Source: Citrifermentans bremense R1
GTDB lineage: Bacteria > Desulfobacterota > Desulfuromonadia > Geobacterales > Geobacteraceae
NCBI RefSeq assembly: GCF_000426865.1
Contig: NZ_AUGE01000012.1
Location: 1-64,000 of the forward strand
Reading direction: 5' to 3'
DNA length: 64,000 bases
This document shows, piece by piece, positions 1 through 9,314 of this stretch (positions are counted from its first letter, which is position 1; every line of letters starts with the position of its first letter). Position numbers and translations under genes: made by a program. The notes beneath the pieces are model-generated. The model did not search any database and had not been told where the DNA came from. It saw only the letters and a list, made by a program, of their open reading frames with translations.

Positions 1-404
1 CCATAGCCTCGCTCTCACTGGAAAAGGAAAGGGACCAGATAGCGGACTACTCCGGGCTCGGTTTCAGCGCTCCACTGCGCGGCGGCGTGCTTGCCCTCGC
101 CATGCTGGCACTGGCCGGCCTGCCACCTACCGGAGGTTTCATCGGCAAGTTCTTCATCTTCTATTCCGCCATCAAGGGGGGCGAAACGGCGCTCGCCATC
201 ACCGGTATCGTAAGCGCCGCGGTCTCCTGCTTTTTCTATCTCAAGGTCGTCGCGAGCCTCTACATGCACCCCTCCTCCTCCCCTCCCCCCCGCGCCGCTT
301 CCGCTGCCGACGCCGTTGCCCTTTGCTGCGCCGCCGCCTTTATCCTGCTCCTGGGGGTATTCCCGGCCCCGCTGTTACGGTTGGTCGACGCCGCGCTGCA
401 GTAA
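1..404 (+). CDS. nuoN: NADH-quinone oxidoreductase subunit N, C-terminal part
   Basis: This is the 3' end of a gene that begins before the window; the reading frame is open from base 3. About 133 residues are visible. They contain the loop-helix [17 protein letters not shown], which is characteristic of the antiporter-like NuoN/NuoM subunits of complex I, then two hydrophobic segments and a short tail. NuoN is a membrane proton-pumping subunit of NADH:quinone oxidoreductase. NuoN is usually the last gene of a nuo operon, which agrees with unrelated genes following it here. The N/M/L distinction rests on the short C-terminus and the end-of-operon position, so the family is secure and the subunit letter slightly less so. 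Confidence 0.9.
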   Translation, partial: IASLSLEKERDQIADYSGLGFSAPLRGGVLALAMLALAGLPPTGGFIGKFFIFYSAIKGGETALAITGIVSAAVSCFFYLKVVASLYMHPSSSPPPRAASAADAVALCCAAAFILLLGVFPAPLLRLVDAALQ

Positions 405-471
405 GCGCCTGACTCCGTAACCTCTCCAAATTGTCGTGTGACTTCGATTTCAATGAAGAAAGGGAATAAAA

Positions 472-798
472 ATGAAAGAGTTGAGCTTTGCTGAAGTTGT
501 GGAGCGTTCCGTTCAAATACGGAAGCGCTATCACCTGCTTGAAAGAGAACTCCATGGCAAAGAATGGAGCGTTGAAGAAGATGCCTTAGCTTTTCTAACC
601 GATGCGGGGCTGGTCGGCCGCCTGACGATGTCCCAGCAGGGGCGTTGGCCGACAGATGGCGAAACTATGCCTGAGCTTGAGCATAAACTTGGCGAGTGCA
701 TATGGTGGCTGGCTGTTTTGGCAGAACGTATGGAAATCAACATCAACGAAGCATTGGAAAATTTCCTGACCAAGACTGAAAAACTTTTGAAGAACTGA
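472..798 (+). CDS. MazG-like small protein
   Basis: A 108-residue soluble protein without signal peptide. The C-terminal half (ELEHKLGECIWWLAVLAERMEININEA...KTEKLLKN) has the helical pattern of all-alpha MazG-like NTP pyrophosphohydrolases: an acidic helix, an aromatic-rich helix, then a lysine-rich end. The usual EExxE metal-binding motif is not obvious, so catalytic activity is uncertain. It stands alone between nuoN and a terminator shared with the opposite-strand obg. Its codon use is visibly more AT-rich than that of its neighbours, which may mean it was acquired. A role in removing non-canonical nucleotides is inference from family only. Confidence 0.6.
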   Translation: MKELSFAEVVERSVQIRKRYHLLERELHGKEWSVEEDALAFLTDAGLVGRLTMSQQGRWPTDGETMPELEHKLGECIWWLAVLAERMEININEALENFLTKTEKLLKN

Positions 799-820
799 AC
801 CTTGCCATTATTTCCCACAT

Positions 821-866
821 AAAAAAAGGGGAGCAACCGCTTCGGCTGCTCCCCTCTTCTATTTTT
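821..866. terminator. bidirectional rho-independent terminator
   Basis: An 8-bp perfect stem (GGGGAGCA at 828-835 paired with TGCTCCCC at 847-854) is flanked by an A-run on the left and a T-rich stretch on the right. It can therefore end transcription of the MazG-like gene on the plus strand and of obg on the minus strand. Confidence 0.85.
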
Positions 867-871
867 AATCC

Positions 872-1948
<1,077 letters not shown>

Positions 1949-1962
1949 TTATGCTGCGTTGG

Positions 1963-2220
1963 CTAGTTGGCCGGGTAAACGGAGACCTTTTTACGGTCTT
2001 TGCCCATGCGCTCGAACTTCACCACGCCCTCGATCAGGGCGAACAGGGTGTAGTCCTTGCCAAGGCCGACGTTGTTTCCCGGGTGGATCTTGGTGCCGTG
2101 CTGACGGTAGATGATGTTGCCGGCTTTGACGGCTTCGCCGCCAAATTTCTTGCAACCAAGCCTCTGGCCGTCGGAGTCGCGGCCGTTCCTGGAACTGCCG
2201 ACGCCTTTCTTGTGTGCCAT
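1963..2220 (-). CDS. rpmA: 50S ribosomal protein L27
   Basis: An 85-residue L27, starting [16 protein letters not shown] and containing the conserved [26 protein letters not shown] block. L27 lies near the peptidyl-transferase centre, and its N-terminal tail contacts the tRNA ends. The length is normal and there is no N-terminal extension of the kind cleaved in Firmicutes. It sits between rplU and obg on the same strand, the usual bacterial order. Confidence 0.98.
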   Translation of the reverse strand: MAHKKGVGSSRNGRDSDGQRLGCKKFGGEAVKAGNIIYRQHGTKIHPGNNVGLGKDYTLFALIEGVVKFERMGKDRKKVSVYPAN

Positions 2221-2287
2221 TTTCTGCTCCTTCTGCCGGTAGCACCCTGTCGAACGAGGGGTCGTCTACCGTCCTGTAAAATATTGC

Positions 2288-2596
2288 CTAGGCGTTGATC
2301 TTCTCGATCTTGAGGATCGTTCTGAGTTGACGGTGCCCATTAAGTTTCCTGGTGTTTTTCCGGCGCTTGGACTTGAAGACCAGAATCTTCTTGTCTTTGC
2401 CCTGCTCGACAATCTTGCCGACCACAGAGGCGCTGGGCACTAAAGGTGTTCCGATAACAACCTTATCGCCGCCAACCATCAGGATCTCGGAGAACTCGAC
2501 GGTATCGCCTACCGCGCCCTCCAATTTTTCAACTTTCAGAAAATCGCCCTCGGAAACTTTATACTGCTTCCCTCCGGTTTTAACTACTGCGTACAT
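2288..2596 (-). CDS. rplU: 50S ribosomal protein L21
   Basis: A 102-residue L21 with MYAVVKTGGKQYKVSEGD at the N-terminus and the KSKRRKNTRKLNGHRQ basic stretch that binds 23S rRNA. An in-frame GTG four codons upstream is possible, but the ribosome site AGGTGG is better spaced for this ATG. It is the first gene of the rplU-rpmA-obg operon, and a promoter can be seen upstream. Confidence 0.97.
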   Translation of the reverse strand: MYAVVKTGGKQYKVSEGDFLKVEKLEGAVGDTVEFSEILMVGGDKVVIGTPLVPSASVVGKIVEQGKDKKILVFKSKRRKNTRKLNGHRQLRTILKIEKINA

Positions 2597-2638
2597 GAAC
2601 TTCACCACCTTTACCCTGGATTTACAATTGAGCGGTCA

Positions 2639-2667
2639 AACTTATCTTGAAAAGTTTTTGGAGTCAA
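2639..2667 (-). promoter_or_regulatory. candidate sigma-70 promoter for rplU-rpmA-obg
   Basis: On the minus strand there is TTGACT (2667-2662), a 17-bp spacer and TAAGTT (2644-2639), about 45 bp before the rplU start. The -35 box is strong and the -10 box weak. The location is right for the ribosomal operon. Confidence 0.5.
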
Positions 2668-2714
2668 GGCTTTTTTCCGCCAAGGCTATTTTTCCTGCCG
2701 GGTTGAACAGGGCA

Positions 2715-3017
2715 TCAGCCGACGTCGACGAAGACCTCGTCTCCCCGTATCTCGACCGGGTACACCTTCAGGGTGTACTCCTGATGGTCGGCACAGGCGC
2801 CGGTGGCGAGGTCGAAACGGTAGCCGTGCCTCGGGCAGGAAAGACGCCCTGCCTCCTTGATGAAAGCCCCCTGCAGGGGCGCGCCCTGGTGTGGGCATTC
2901 CGCCTCGCAGGCGTACACCGTCCCCTTGGTCTTCACCAGGAGCACCTGCACTCCGCCTGTCTCGACCAGCTTCTTGCCAAATTCCGGAACCTCGGACACC
3001 TTCGCGGCAAAGACCAT
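2715..3017 (-). CDS. Rieske [2Fe-2S] ferredoxin-type protein
   Basis: A 100-residue soluble Rieske protein of the NirD/BphF type. The two cluster-binding boxes are CPHQGAPL (residues ~41-48) and CPRHGYRFD (~60-68), i.e. the C-x-H...C-x2-H pattern. There is no signal peptide or membrane anchor, so it is not a bc1-type Rieske protein. An AGGAGG ribosome site supports the start. The gene follows purT on the same strand with a ~50-bp gap, and no partner oxygenase or nitrite reductase is nearby. The electron-transfer partner cannot be deduced. Confidence 0.88.
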   Translation of the reverse strand: MVFAAKVSEVPEFGKKLVETGGVQVLLVKTKGTVYACEAECPHQGAPLQGAFIKEAGRLSCPRHGYRFDLATGACADHQEYTLKVYPVEIRGDEVFVDVG

Positions 3018-3068
3018 GGAACCTCCTAAGATGCGTGCGATTAAAGGGCTTCGATCACCCCAGCGGGT

Positions 3069-4247
3069 CTAGCGTTTTACGATGCCTACACAGTGGGCGG
3101 ATTGTTCGGCCTTCCGGCGGGCCTCGTCGCAGTCGGCGCCGAAGGCGAGCGCCACGCCCATGCGGCGCCCCTTCCTGGTGTCGGGTTTGCCGAAGAGGCG
3201 CAGCTTGCTGCCGGGAATCTCCAGGGCTTTTGCCACTCCCTCGAAGGCGACCTCCGCGGCTTGCCCCTCCGACAGGATGACGTGCGAAGCGGCGCAGCCG
3301 AGGCTCTCGACCTGCGGCACCGGCAACCCCAGGATAGCGCGCACGTGCAGCTCGAACTCCGAGAGGTTCTGGGAAATCATGGTGACCATCCCGGTGTCAT
3401 GCGGCCGGGGGGAGACCTCGGAGAACCAGACCTTGTCGCCGGTGACGAAGAACTCGACGCCGAAGATGCCGCGCCCGCCGAGAGCGCCGGTGACGGCCTC
3501 GGCCTGGCGCTGCGCCTCGGCCAAGACCGCGGGGACCATCGGTGTCGGCTGCCACGACTCGTGGTAGTCGCCGTCGATTTGGCGGTGCCCGATGGGGGGG
3601 CAGAAGCTGGTGCCCCCTGCGTGCCGGACGGTGAGGAGCGTGATCTCGTAGTCGAACGGGATGAACTGCTCCACGATCACCTTGTCGGAGGCGCCACGCG
3701 CCCCCTCCATGGCGTATTTGAAGCAGCGCTCCAGGTCAGCCGCGTCGCGCAGCACGCTCTGCCCTTTCCCCGAGGAACTCATGATCGGCTTCACCACGCA
3801 GGGAAGCCCGATGGCGGCGACAGCTTCGCGGAACCCGTCCATGCTGGTCGCGAAACGGTAGGCGGCGGTGGGAAGCCCCAGTTCCTCTGCGGCGAGCCTG
3901 CGGATCCCCTCGCGGTTCATGGTAAGGTTCGCGGCGCGTGCGGTAGGAATAACGTTGAACCCTTCCTTCTCCAGCTCCAAAAGGTAGACGGTGTTGATCG
4001 CCTCGATCTCCGGCACGATGAGCGACGGATTCTCCAGGCGGACCACCCGATCCAGCTGCTCGCGGTCGAGCATATCGATCACGTGGCTTCGGTGGGCTAC
4101 CTGCATCGCCGGGGCATCGGCGTAGCGGTCCACCGCTATCACCTCGATCCCGAGCCTCTGGGCCTCCAGGGCCACTTCCTTGCCGAGCTCGCCGGAACCC
4201 AGCAGCATCATCCTCGTCGCACTATTTTTCAGCGGCGTCCCTATCAT
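3069..4247 (-). CDS. purT: formate-dependent phosphoribosylglycinamide formyltransferase (GAR transformylase 2)
   Basis: A 392-residue ATP-grasp enzyme that makes N-formyl-GAR from GAR, formate and ATP in purine synthesis. An N-terminal pre-ATP-grasp domain ([21 protein letters not shown]) precedes the ATP-binding region with MSSSGKGQS and the metal-binding segment [28 protein letters not shown]. The start is the ATG five bases after AGGAG; the adjacent GTG is too close to the ribosome site. The formate-dependent isoenzyme fits a formate-rich anaerobic lifestyle. The family assignment is clear. Confidence 0.96.
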   Translation of the reverse strand: MIGTPLKNSATRMMLLGSGELGKEVALEAQRLGIEVIAVDRYADAPAMQVAHRSHVIDMLDREQLDRVVRLENPSLIVPEIEAINTVYLLELEKEGFNVIPTARAANLTMNREGIRRLAAEELGLPTAAYRFATSMDGFREAVAAIGLPCVVKPIMSSSGKGQSVLRDAADLERCFKYAMEGARGASDKVIVEQFIPFDYEITLLTVRHAGGTSFCPPIGHRQIDGDYHESWQPTPMVPAVLAEAQRQAEAVTGALGGRGIFGVEFFVTGDKVWFSEVSPRPHDTGMVTMISQNLSEFELHVRAILGLPVPQVESLGCAASHVILSEGQAAEVAFEGVAKALEIPGSKLRLFGKPDTRKGRRMGVALAFGADCDEARRKAEQSAHCVGIVKR

Positions 4248-4282
4248 CACTTCTCCTGGTTCTTTAATTTAGCAAGCGGGTC

Positions 4283-5773
4283 CTAGCTGACCGCAACCTC
4301 GAACTGCTCCTGATGGAAGCCGGGCTTGGCGCGGACGGTGATCCGCTTCTTGAAGTTCTTCTCCAACTCCTCCAGCCCGCGCCGCTCCTCGTCGTAAAGG
4401 AGGTCGGCCACCTGGGGATGCACAGTGAGCATCACCTTGGTGCCGCGGATGTCCAGCATCTCGCGACGCAGCTCACGGAAGATCTCGTGGCAGACGGAGA
4501 TCTTGGACTTCACGTAACCGCGCCCCTCGCAGTAGGGGCAGGGCTCGCACATCATGCGTCCCAGGCTCTCGCGCACCCTCTTGCGGGTCATCTCCACGAG
4601 CCCCAGCTCCGAAATCTTCAGGATGTTGGTCTTGGACTTGTCGCTCTTCAGGGCCTCTTCGAGCGCGCCGTACACCTTCTCGCGGTTCACCTCCTTCTCC
4701 ATGTCGATGAAGTCGATGATGATGATCCCGCCCAGGTTCCTGAGGCGCAGCTGGTAGGCGATCTCCTTCACCGCCTCCAGGTTGGTCTTCAGGATGGTGT
4801 CTTCCAGGTTGTGCTTACCGACGTAGCGCCCAGTGTTGACGTCTATCGCGGTCAGCGCCTCGGTCTGCTCGATGATGATGTAGCCGCCGCTCTTGAGCCA
4901 GACCTTGCGCCCCAAGGCGCGGCTGATCTCCACCTCAAGCCCGAAATGGTCGAAGATCGGCTCCTCCTCGTCGTAGAGTTCGATGGAGTACTTCATCTTG
5001 GGCATGAAGGTGCTGATGAACTGGACGATCTTGTCGTACTCGGGCTTCGAGTCCACCACGATCCGTTCCACCGACTCGGTGAGGATGTCGCGCACCACCT
5101 TCTGCGTCACGTCGAGATCGGAGTGGATCAGGGTCGGGGCTCCCGCCTTGTCCTTCTTCTTGGCGATCTCGTCCCAGAGCTTGGTCAGGTAGTGGAGGTC
5201 CGCCACCAGGTCCTCTTCGCTCTTGCCATCGGAGACTGTCCTGACGATGAACCCGCCGCCCACCGGCTTGATGCGGTCCACGATCTCCTTCAGGCGCTCG
5301 CGCTCCGCTTCGTCCTCGATCCTCCTGGAGATGCCGACGTGGTCCACCGTCGGCATGTACACCAGGTGGCGCCCCGGTAGCGAGATGTGCGCCGTGATGC
5401 GCGCCCCCTTGGTCCCGATAGGCTCCTTGGATATCTGCACCAGGAGTTCCTGCCCCTCCTGCAGCAGTTCCTCTATGGGGTGCAGCGGGTGCGGCATCGG
5501 CTCCTCGCCCTGCTCACCCTCGATGTAGCTGTCGTACTCGTCCATGGCGTCGAAGACGTCCGCCACGTAAAGAAAGGCTGCCTTTTCCAGCCCGATGTCC
5601 ACGAACGCCGCCTGCATGCCCGGCAGCACCCGGACCACTCTTCCCTTGTAGATGTTGCCGATGATCCCCTTCACCCTGCTCCTCTCGACGTACAGCTCCG
5701 CGATGGTGCCGTTTTCGATGAGCGCGATGCGGGTTTCGTGGGAGGTGGTGTTTATGACCAGCTCGTTTCCCAT
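4283..5773 (-). CDS. rng: ribonuclease G/E family endoribonuclease
   Basis: 496 residues, the length of RNase G rather than the longer RNase E. An S1-like RNA-binding region (GIIGNIYKGRVVRVLPGMQAAFVDIG, residues ~36-61) comes first. The DNase I-like catalytic domain carries TAIDVNTGRY with its conserved metal-binding aspartate, and GGIIIIDFIDM. The zinc-link CPYC is near residue 413. RNase G processes rRNA 5' ends and takes part in mRNA decay. It lies directly downstream of the TIGR03960 radical SAM gene, a pairing common in many bacteria, so the two may be co-transcribed although a repeat element separates them. Confidence 0.95.
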   Translation of the reverse strand: MGNELVINTTSHETRIALIENGTIAELYVERSRVKGIIGNIYKGRVVRVLPGMQAAFVDIGLEKAAFLYVADVFDAMDEYDSYIEGEQGEEPMPHPLHPIEELLQEGQELLVQISKEPIGTKGARITAHISLPGRHLVYMPTVDHVGISRRIEDEAERERLKEIVDRIKPVGGGFIVRTVSDGKSEEDLVADLHYLTKLWDEIAKKKDKAGAPTLIHSDLDVTQKVVRDILTESVERIVVDSKPEYDKIVQFISTFMPKMKYSIELYDEEEPIFDHFGLEVEISRALGRKVWLKSGGYIIIEQTEALTAIDVNTGRYVGKHNLEDTILKTNLEAVKEIAYQLRLRNLGGIIIIDFIDMEKEVNREKVYGALEEALKSDKSKTNILKISELGLVEMTRKRVRESLGRMMCEPCPYCEGRGYVKSKISVCHEIFRELRREMLDIRGTKVMLTVHPQVADLLYDEERRGLEELEKNFKKRITVRAKPGFHQEQFEVAVS

Positions 5774-5815
5774 GCTAACCCCTTCCTATATGTGAAATTC
5801 AAAACAAAAATAAAA

Positions 5816-6059
5816 CCGTTCAACGTTCAAGGTTCAACGTTCAATAACATTCCTGCTCAATCCGCCATTCCTTCGACGGCACCGGCCGGCACAACCCCGT
5901 TCAACGTTGAAGGTTCGAGATCATTCCTGCTCCGTGATCCCCATCTCCGTGCGGCACGCCTGAAGCTGCCTTTACAGTCGGAGTCGAGACACGAGCCGTC
6001 ACCAGCCCTTCCCGACGAGCACGTCACATGGCGAACCTTGAACGTAGAATATTGAACGG
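5816..6059. repeat. intergenic element with direct and inverted copies of a ~20-bp repeat
   Basis: The rng-radical SAM gap holds three copies of a CCGTTCAACGTTCAAGGTTC-like unit. Copies at 5816-5835 and 5897-5916 are direct and differ at one base. A third at 6033-6059 is inverted and has a 7-base insertion. The outer two copies make terminal inverted repeats around ~245 bp with no open reading frame that looks coding. The first two copies are also each followed by CATTCCTGCTC. It resembles a small non-autonomous or palindromic intergenic repeat. Confidence 0.7.
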
Positions 6060-6062
6060 GTT

Positions 6063-8549
6063 CTAGGAGAAGAGTACTTCCAGCTTCTCCAACCGCGCCT
6101 CTTTCAGCGCCTCGGGCTGCACATCCAGGATGGCGCAGGTGAACTCTACGGGCTTGCCCCGGCCGACCACCATCTCCAGCGCGCTCCCCTCGACCTTCAG
6201 CTCTGCCAGCTCGTGGCGCAGGTCGAACTCGGTCGATTTGCCTTTCTTCTCCCGCTTGAGCGGCGACGACTCCAGGGCGAGGAAGGCCTCGACCTTCGCC
6301 TGCAGGTCATGGGCAAGTTCTTCCGGGAGGGTTACCCGGTAGCGCACCTTGTCCATGATGACGGAGAGCGCCGGCGCCCGCAGTGGAATCTCGGTCGCCT
6401 CCAGCACCCGGACCCCCTCGGGCAGGCTCCCGTTCAGCGCCCGCTCCAGCTCGGCTGCCGTATAACCGGCATTTACCTCGAAATCCATGTACTCAGCGTA
6501 GGAGACGATACCTACGGAGAGCGCTGTGGCGAAGGAAAACTTCGGGTGCGGGTGAAACCCCTGCGAGTAGCGGATCGGTATCCCGGAGCGCCCGACGGCC
6601 CTGGTGAACAGGGTGAGCATCTCCAGGTGGCTCAAGAAGCGCATCCGCCCAACTTTCTCGAAGCGGATCCTGATCCGTTGCGCCTCCTCGACGGGCGCCT
6701 CGGGCGCCATCTCGGTGGCGTACGTGTCGAAGGGGACGGGGTCCTTCAATCTCAGCTTGATCTTGTCGAAATCGCAGACGCCGCAGCCGGTGCATTTGTC
6801 GAAGCGGCAGTCGGGGGTGGCCGTCTCCTTCAGGGCAGCCGCGCGCTCGGCAAGCAGGAACGCTTTCTTCACGCCGCAGTCGATGTGGTCCCAGGGAAGC
6901 GGCTCGTCCGCCTCGCGGCGGCGCAGGTAAAACGAGGCGTCGATGCCGCTCGCCTCGAAGGCCTGCGCCCATTTCAGGCGGTCGAAATGTTCCCACCAGC
7001 CGTCAAAGCGGCAGCCGAGGCGGTGCGCCTCGATGAGCAAGCGAGACAGCCGCCGGTCGCCGCGGGCGAATACCCCTTCCATCCCGGAGAGGGAGGCGTC
7101 CTGCCATTTCATGATCAGCTTTTTCTTTTTGAGCTCGCCGCGCAGGTGGCGCTGCTTGTCGACGATCTCCTCCTCGGTGATCTGCGGTTCCCACTGGAAA
7201 GGCGTGTGCGGCTTCGGCACGAAGCTGGAGACCGAGACGTTGACGTCGCCGCCGTTGCCGGCGAATTTCCCCTGGCGCTTCACCTCGCGTGAGATCTCCA
7301 CGATGCGGTCCACGTCTTCCATGGTCTCGGTGGGAAGGCCGATCATGAAGTAGAGCTTGATGAGACGCCAGCCGTTACTGTAGACGGCGCGGGCGTTTTC
7401 CAGGAGCGCCTCCTCGGTGATCCCCTTGTTGATCACCCTTCTGAGCCGCTCGCTTCCCGCCTCGGGCGCCAGGGTGAAACCGGTCTTACGCACCCGGCGG
7501 ATCTCCTCGGCCATCTCGGGGCTCAGGCTCCCCACTCGCATCGAAGGGAGTGAAACCGCTTTCTTCTGGGAAGCGTAACGGTCCATGAGCCCCTTCAAGA
7601 GCGGAGTGAGGCAGGCGTAATCGCCTGTGGAAAGCGACAAAAGCGATACCTCGTCGTACCCGGTGTTGCCCAGGGTCTCCTCGACGATCTCCAGCACCCG
7701 CTCGGGGCTCCGCTCGCGCACGGGGCGGTAAATGTAACCTGCCTGGCAGAACCGGCACCCCCGCGTGCAGCCGCGGGAAATCTCGACGCTCACCCTGTCG
7801 TGTACGGTCTTCAGGAAGGGAACCACCGGTGAGGTCGGGTAGTAAGCGCTTTCCAGGTCGGCCACGAAGCGCCGTTTCACGCTCCCATACCCCGCCAGGA
7901 GCGGCGCTATCTTTTCGACCGCGCCGTCGGGACGATAGCTCACCTCGAAGAAGCAAGGGACGTAAACCCCTTGGATGCGGGCAAGCCGCTCCAGAAGCAC
8001 GCTCTTCGGCAGCTGTTCCTCTTTCCAGTTGCGAACGCAGTCGGCGATCTCTACTATCGCGTCCTCGCCGTCCCCGATCAAAAAGGCGTCGAAGAAGTCG
8101 GCCAAGGGCTCCGGGTTATAGGCGCAGGGACCGCCCCCCAGGATCAGGGGATAACCCTCGTTCCGCTCCGAGGCAAGCAGCGGAATTCCAGACAGATCCA
8201 GCATGTTCAATATGTTGGTGTAGGAGAGTTCGTACTGCAGCGTGAAACCCACTACGTCCGCCTCGATCAGAGGCAGGCTGCGCTCCAGCGTCACCAGCGG
8301 CTTCCCCTGGGTCCTGAGCGACTCCTCGAGGTCAGGCCAAGGCGCATAGGCGCGCTCCGGCATGATCCAGGGGACCTCTTTCAGCACTCCGTAAAGGACC
8401 TGCAGCCCCAGGTGGCTCATCCCAATTTCATAAACGTCAGGGAAAGCGAGCACGAACTCGAGCGCCCCCTCCCTGCCGGAAACCGTTCCCATCTCCCCGC
8501 CCATGTAACGGGCGGGCTTTTCCACTGACAAAAGTATGTTATTGCTCAA
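6063..8549 (-). CDS. TIGR03960-family B12-binding-like radical SAM protein with C-terminal DUF2344 domain
   Basis: 828 residues. The N-terminal region resembles a B12-binding fold (VLAFPDVYEIGMSHLGLQVLYGVL). The radical SAM core has CTRGCRFC near residues 258-265, whose three cysteines bind the [4Fe-4S] cluster. A further Cys cluster (DKCTGCGVCDFDK) near residue 590 may hold another Fe-S centre. From ~625 a TIGR03936/DUF2344 domain begins (RIRFEKVGRMRFLSHLEMLTLFTRAV). The domain pair, and its usual proximity to rng and obg, suggest RNA or ribosome modification; the substrate is not known. The start appears to be TTG after a G-rich ribosome site. Confidence 0.9.
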   Translation of the reverse strand: MSNNILLSVEKPARYMGGEMGTVSGREGALEFVLAFPDVYEIGMSHLGLQVLYGVLKEVPWIMPERAYAPWPDLEESLRTQGKPLVTLERSLPLIEADVVGFTLQYELSYTNILNMLDLSGIPLLASERNEGYPLILGGGPCAYNPEPLADFFDAFLIGDGEDAIVEIADCVRNWKEEQLPKSVLLERLARIQGVYVPCFFEVSYRPDGAVEKIAPLLAGYGSVKRRFVADLESAYYPTSPVVPFLKTVHDRVSVEISRGCTRGCRFCQAGYIYRPVRERSPERVLEIVEETLGNTGYDEVSLLSLSTGDYACLTPLLKGLMDRYASQKKAVSLPSMRVGSLSPEMAEEIRRVRKTGFTLAPEAGSERLRRVINKGITEEALLENARAVYSNGWRLIKLYFMIGLPTETMEDVDRIVEISREVKRQGKFAGNGGDVNVSVSSFVPKPHTPFQWEPQITEEEIVDKQRHLRGELKKKKLIMKWQDASLSGMEGVFARGDRRLSRLLIEAHRLGCRFDGWWEHFDRLKWAQAFEASGIDASFYLRRREADEPLPWDHIDCGVKKAFLLAERAAALKETATPDCRFDKCTGCGVCDFDKIKLRLKDPVPFDTYATEMAPEAPVEEAQRIRIRFEKVGRMRFLSHLEMLTLFTRAVGRSGIPIRYSQGFHPHPKFSFATALSVGIVSYAEYMDFEVNAGYTAAELERALNGSLPEGVRVLEATEIPLRAPALSVIMDKVRYRVTLPEELAHDLQAKVEAFLALESSPLKREKKGKSTEFDLRHELAELKVEGSALEMVVGRGKPVEFTCAILDVQPEALKEARLEKLEVLFS

Positions 8550-8586
8550 AAAACCCCCGGATACCGCTTTTCAGCTAAGACCGGGC

Positions 8587-8616
8587 ATAATAACAAATAT
8601 TCTTCCGGACTGGCAA
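8587..8616 (-). promoter_or_regulatory. candidate sigma-70 promoter for the radical SAM gene
   Basis: The minus strand has TTGCCA (8616-8611), an 18-bp spacer and TATTAT (8592-8587), the latter one base from consensus. It lies ~40 bp before the TTG start of the radical SAM gene. Confidence 0.6.
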
Positions 8617-8644
8617 GGTAATATGCCCCGGCGCTGCCGCAACA

Positions 8645-8722
8645 TGGGAGACTTCGGTCGACCACTACCTCATTTGCGGTACTCATTGGAGCAAATGCGG
8701 TGCGATTTTAATGTGTCTCCCA
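8645..8722. other. nested inverted repeats between two divergent promoters
   Basis: An outer 8-bp perfect pair (TGGGAGAC 8645-8652 with GTCTCCCA 8715-8722) encloses an inner 7-bp perfect pair (CATTTGC 8671-8677 with GCAAATG 8691-8697). The segment is non-coding and lies between the radical SAM promoter and the sigma-54-type promoter. It could be an enhancer/operator or a structured RNA. No known riboswitch consensus was recognised. Confidence 0.45.
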
Positions 8723-8777
8723 ATGGCACCGGATCGGTTTTTCTTCTGAACCGGGCACTTACATTATAATGAGAGAC

Positions 8778-8793
8778 TGGCACAGTACCTGCT
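8778..8793 (+). promoter_or_regulatory. candidate sigma-54 (-24/-12) promoter
   Basis: TGGCAC at 8778-8783 and TGCT at 8790-8793 have the exact spacing of the sigma-54 consensus (TGGCAC-N5-TTGCW), with only one of the core bases off. It lies ~45 bp upstream of the small secreted protein at 8836. A TATAAT sits at 8765-8770 but has no convincing -35 box 17 bp before it. Confidence 0.6.
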
Positions 8794-8835
8794 ATAGGTT
8801 GGAGAGTTACTTACTTTTCAAAAAGGAGATTCACC

Positions 8836-9066
8836 ATGAAAAAAGTTATGTCCTCCATCGTTGCTGCTCTCGTTGCTGTTGCTTTCGCTGGCGTTGTTTT
8901 CGCTGCTGACGCAGCACCGGCTGCTGCTCCGGCTGCAGAAGTGAAAAAAGAAGAAAAAGCTCCGGCTAAGAAAGCAGCTCCGAAAAAGAAAAAAGCTGCT
9001 AAGAAAGCAGCTGCTAAAAAAGAAGTGAAGAAAGAAGAAGCTCCGGCTGCTCCGGCTGCAAAGTAA
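8836..9066 (+). CDS. small exported Ala/Lys/Pro-rich low-complexity protein
   Basis: 76 residues. A clear signal peptide (MKKVMSSIVAALVAVAFAGVVFA, cleavage probably after AFA or ADA) is followed by ~50 residues made almost only of Ala, Lys, Pro and Glu (for example KKAAPKKKKAAKKAAAKK). The mature part is strongly basic and resembles histone H1-like or lysine-rich tails, but it is directed out of the cytoplasm. A strong AAGGAG ribosome site and its own terminator show it is a real, monocistronic gene, probably under sigma-54 control. No enzymatic domain is present; binding of polyanions or cell wall is only a guess. Confidence 0.85.
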   Translation: MKKVMSSIVAALVAVAFAGVVFAADAAPAAAPAAEVKKEEKAPAKKAAPKKKKAAKKAAAKKEVKKEEAPAAPAAK

Positions 9067-9090
9067 TTTCCTTTTAAAGGGAATTCAGAA

Positions 9091-9118
9091 GGCCGCATCG
9101 CAAGATGCGGCCTTTTTT
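9091..9118 (+). terminator. rho-independent terminator
   Basis: A perfect 9-bp GC-rich stem (GGCCGCATC with GATGCGGCC) closed by GCAA and followed by seven T residues, 25 bp after the stop codon of the small exported protein. Confidence 0.95.
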
Positions 9119-9185
9119 TGTGCTCGCGCGTTGGAAGTCCGTTGGAAGCGGAAAATGAAGTCCCCGCTTGAAAAGGTTTATCCTC

Positions 9186-9209
9186 GTTCCCAAGGTCCAC
9201 CTTGGGAAC
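9186..9209. repeat. 10-bp perfect palindromic intergenic repeat
   Basis: GTTCCCAAGG and CCTTGGGAAC are perfect arms around a 4-base centre, between two convergent transcription units that each have their own terminator. There is no T-run, so it is not a terminator itself. The arms look like a dispersed palindromic repeat unit that is common in many bacterial genomes; that is from memory, not from this window, where only one copy was seen. Confidence 0.6.
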
Positions 9210-9234
9210 CAGAACCGGGGTCGTTGCAAAAAAG

Positions 9235-9269
9235 AAAAGGGGCACCGGTTTCATCCGGTTGCCCCTTTT
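9235..9269 (-). terminator. rho-independent terminator for the TIGR04073 pair
   Basis: The arms AAAAGGGGCACCGG and CCGGTTGCCCCTTTT pair with one bulged base. On the minus strand the stem ends in a T-run, 45 bp beyond the stop codon of the gene at 9315. Confidence 0.8.
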
Positions 9270-9314
9270 CATCTCTTGCTTTACTGCCGCGACGGCCAAG
9301 CGGCCACCTGCAGC

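Noticed and set aside
8765-8770. TATAAT as a sigma-70 -10 box for the small exported protein
   Set aside because: No acceptable -35 box lies 16-18 bp upstream, while a well-spaced -24/-12 pair lies just downstream; it is kept only as a note.
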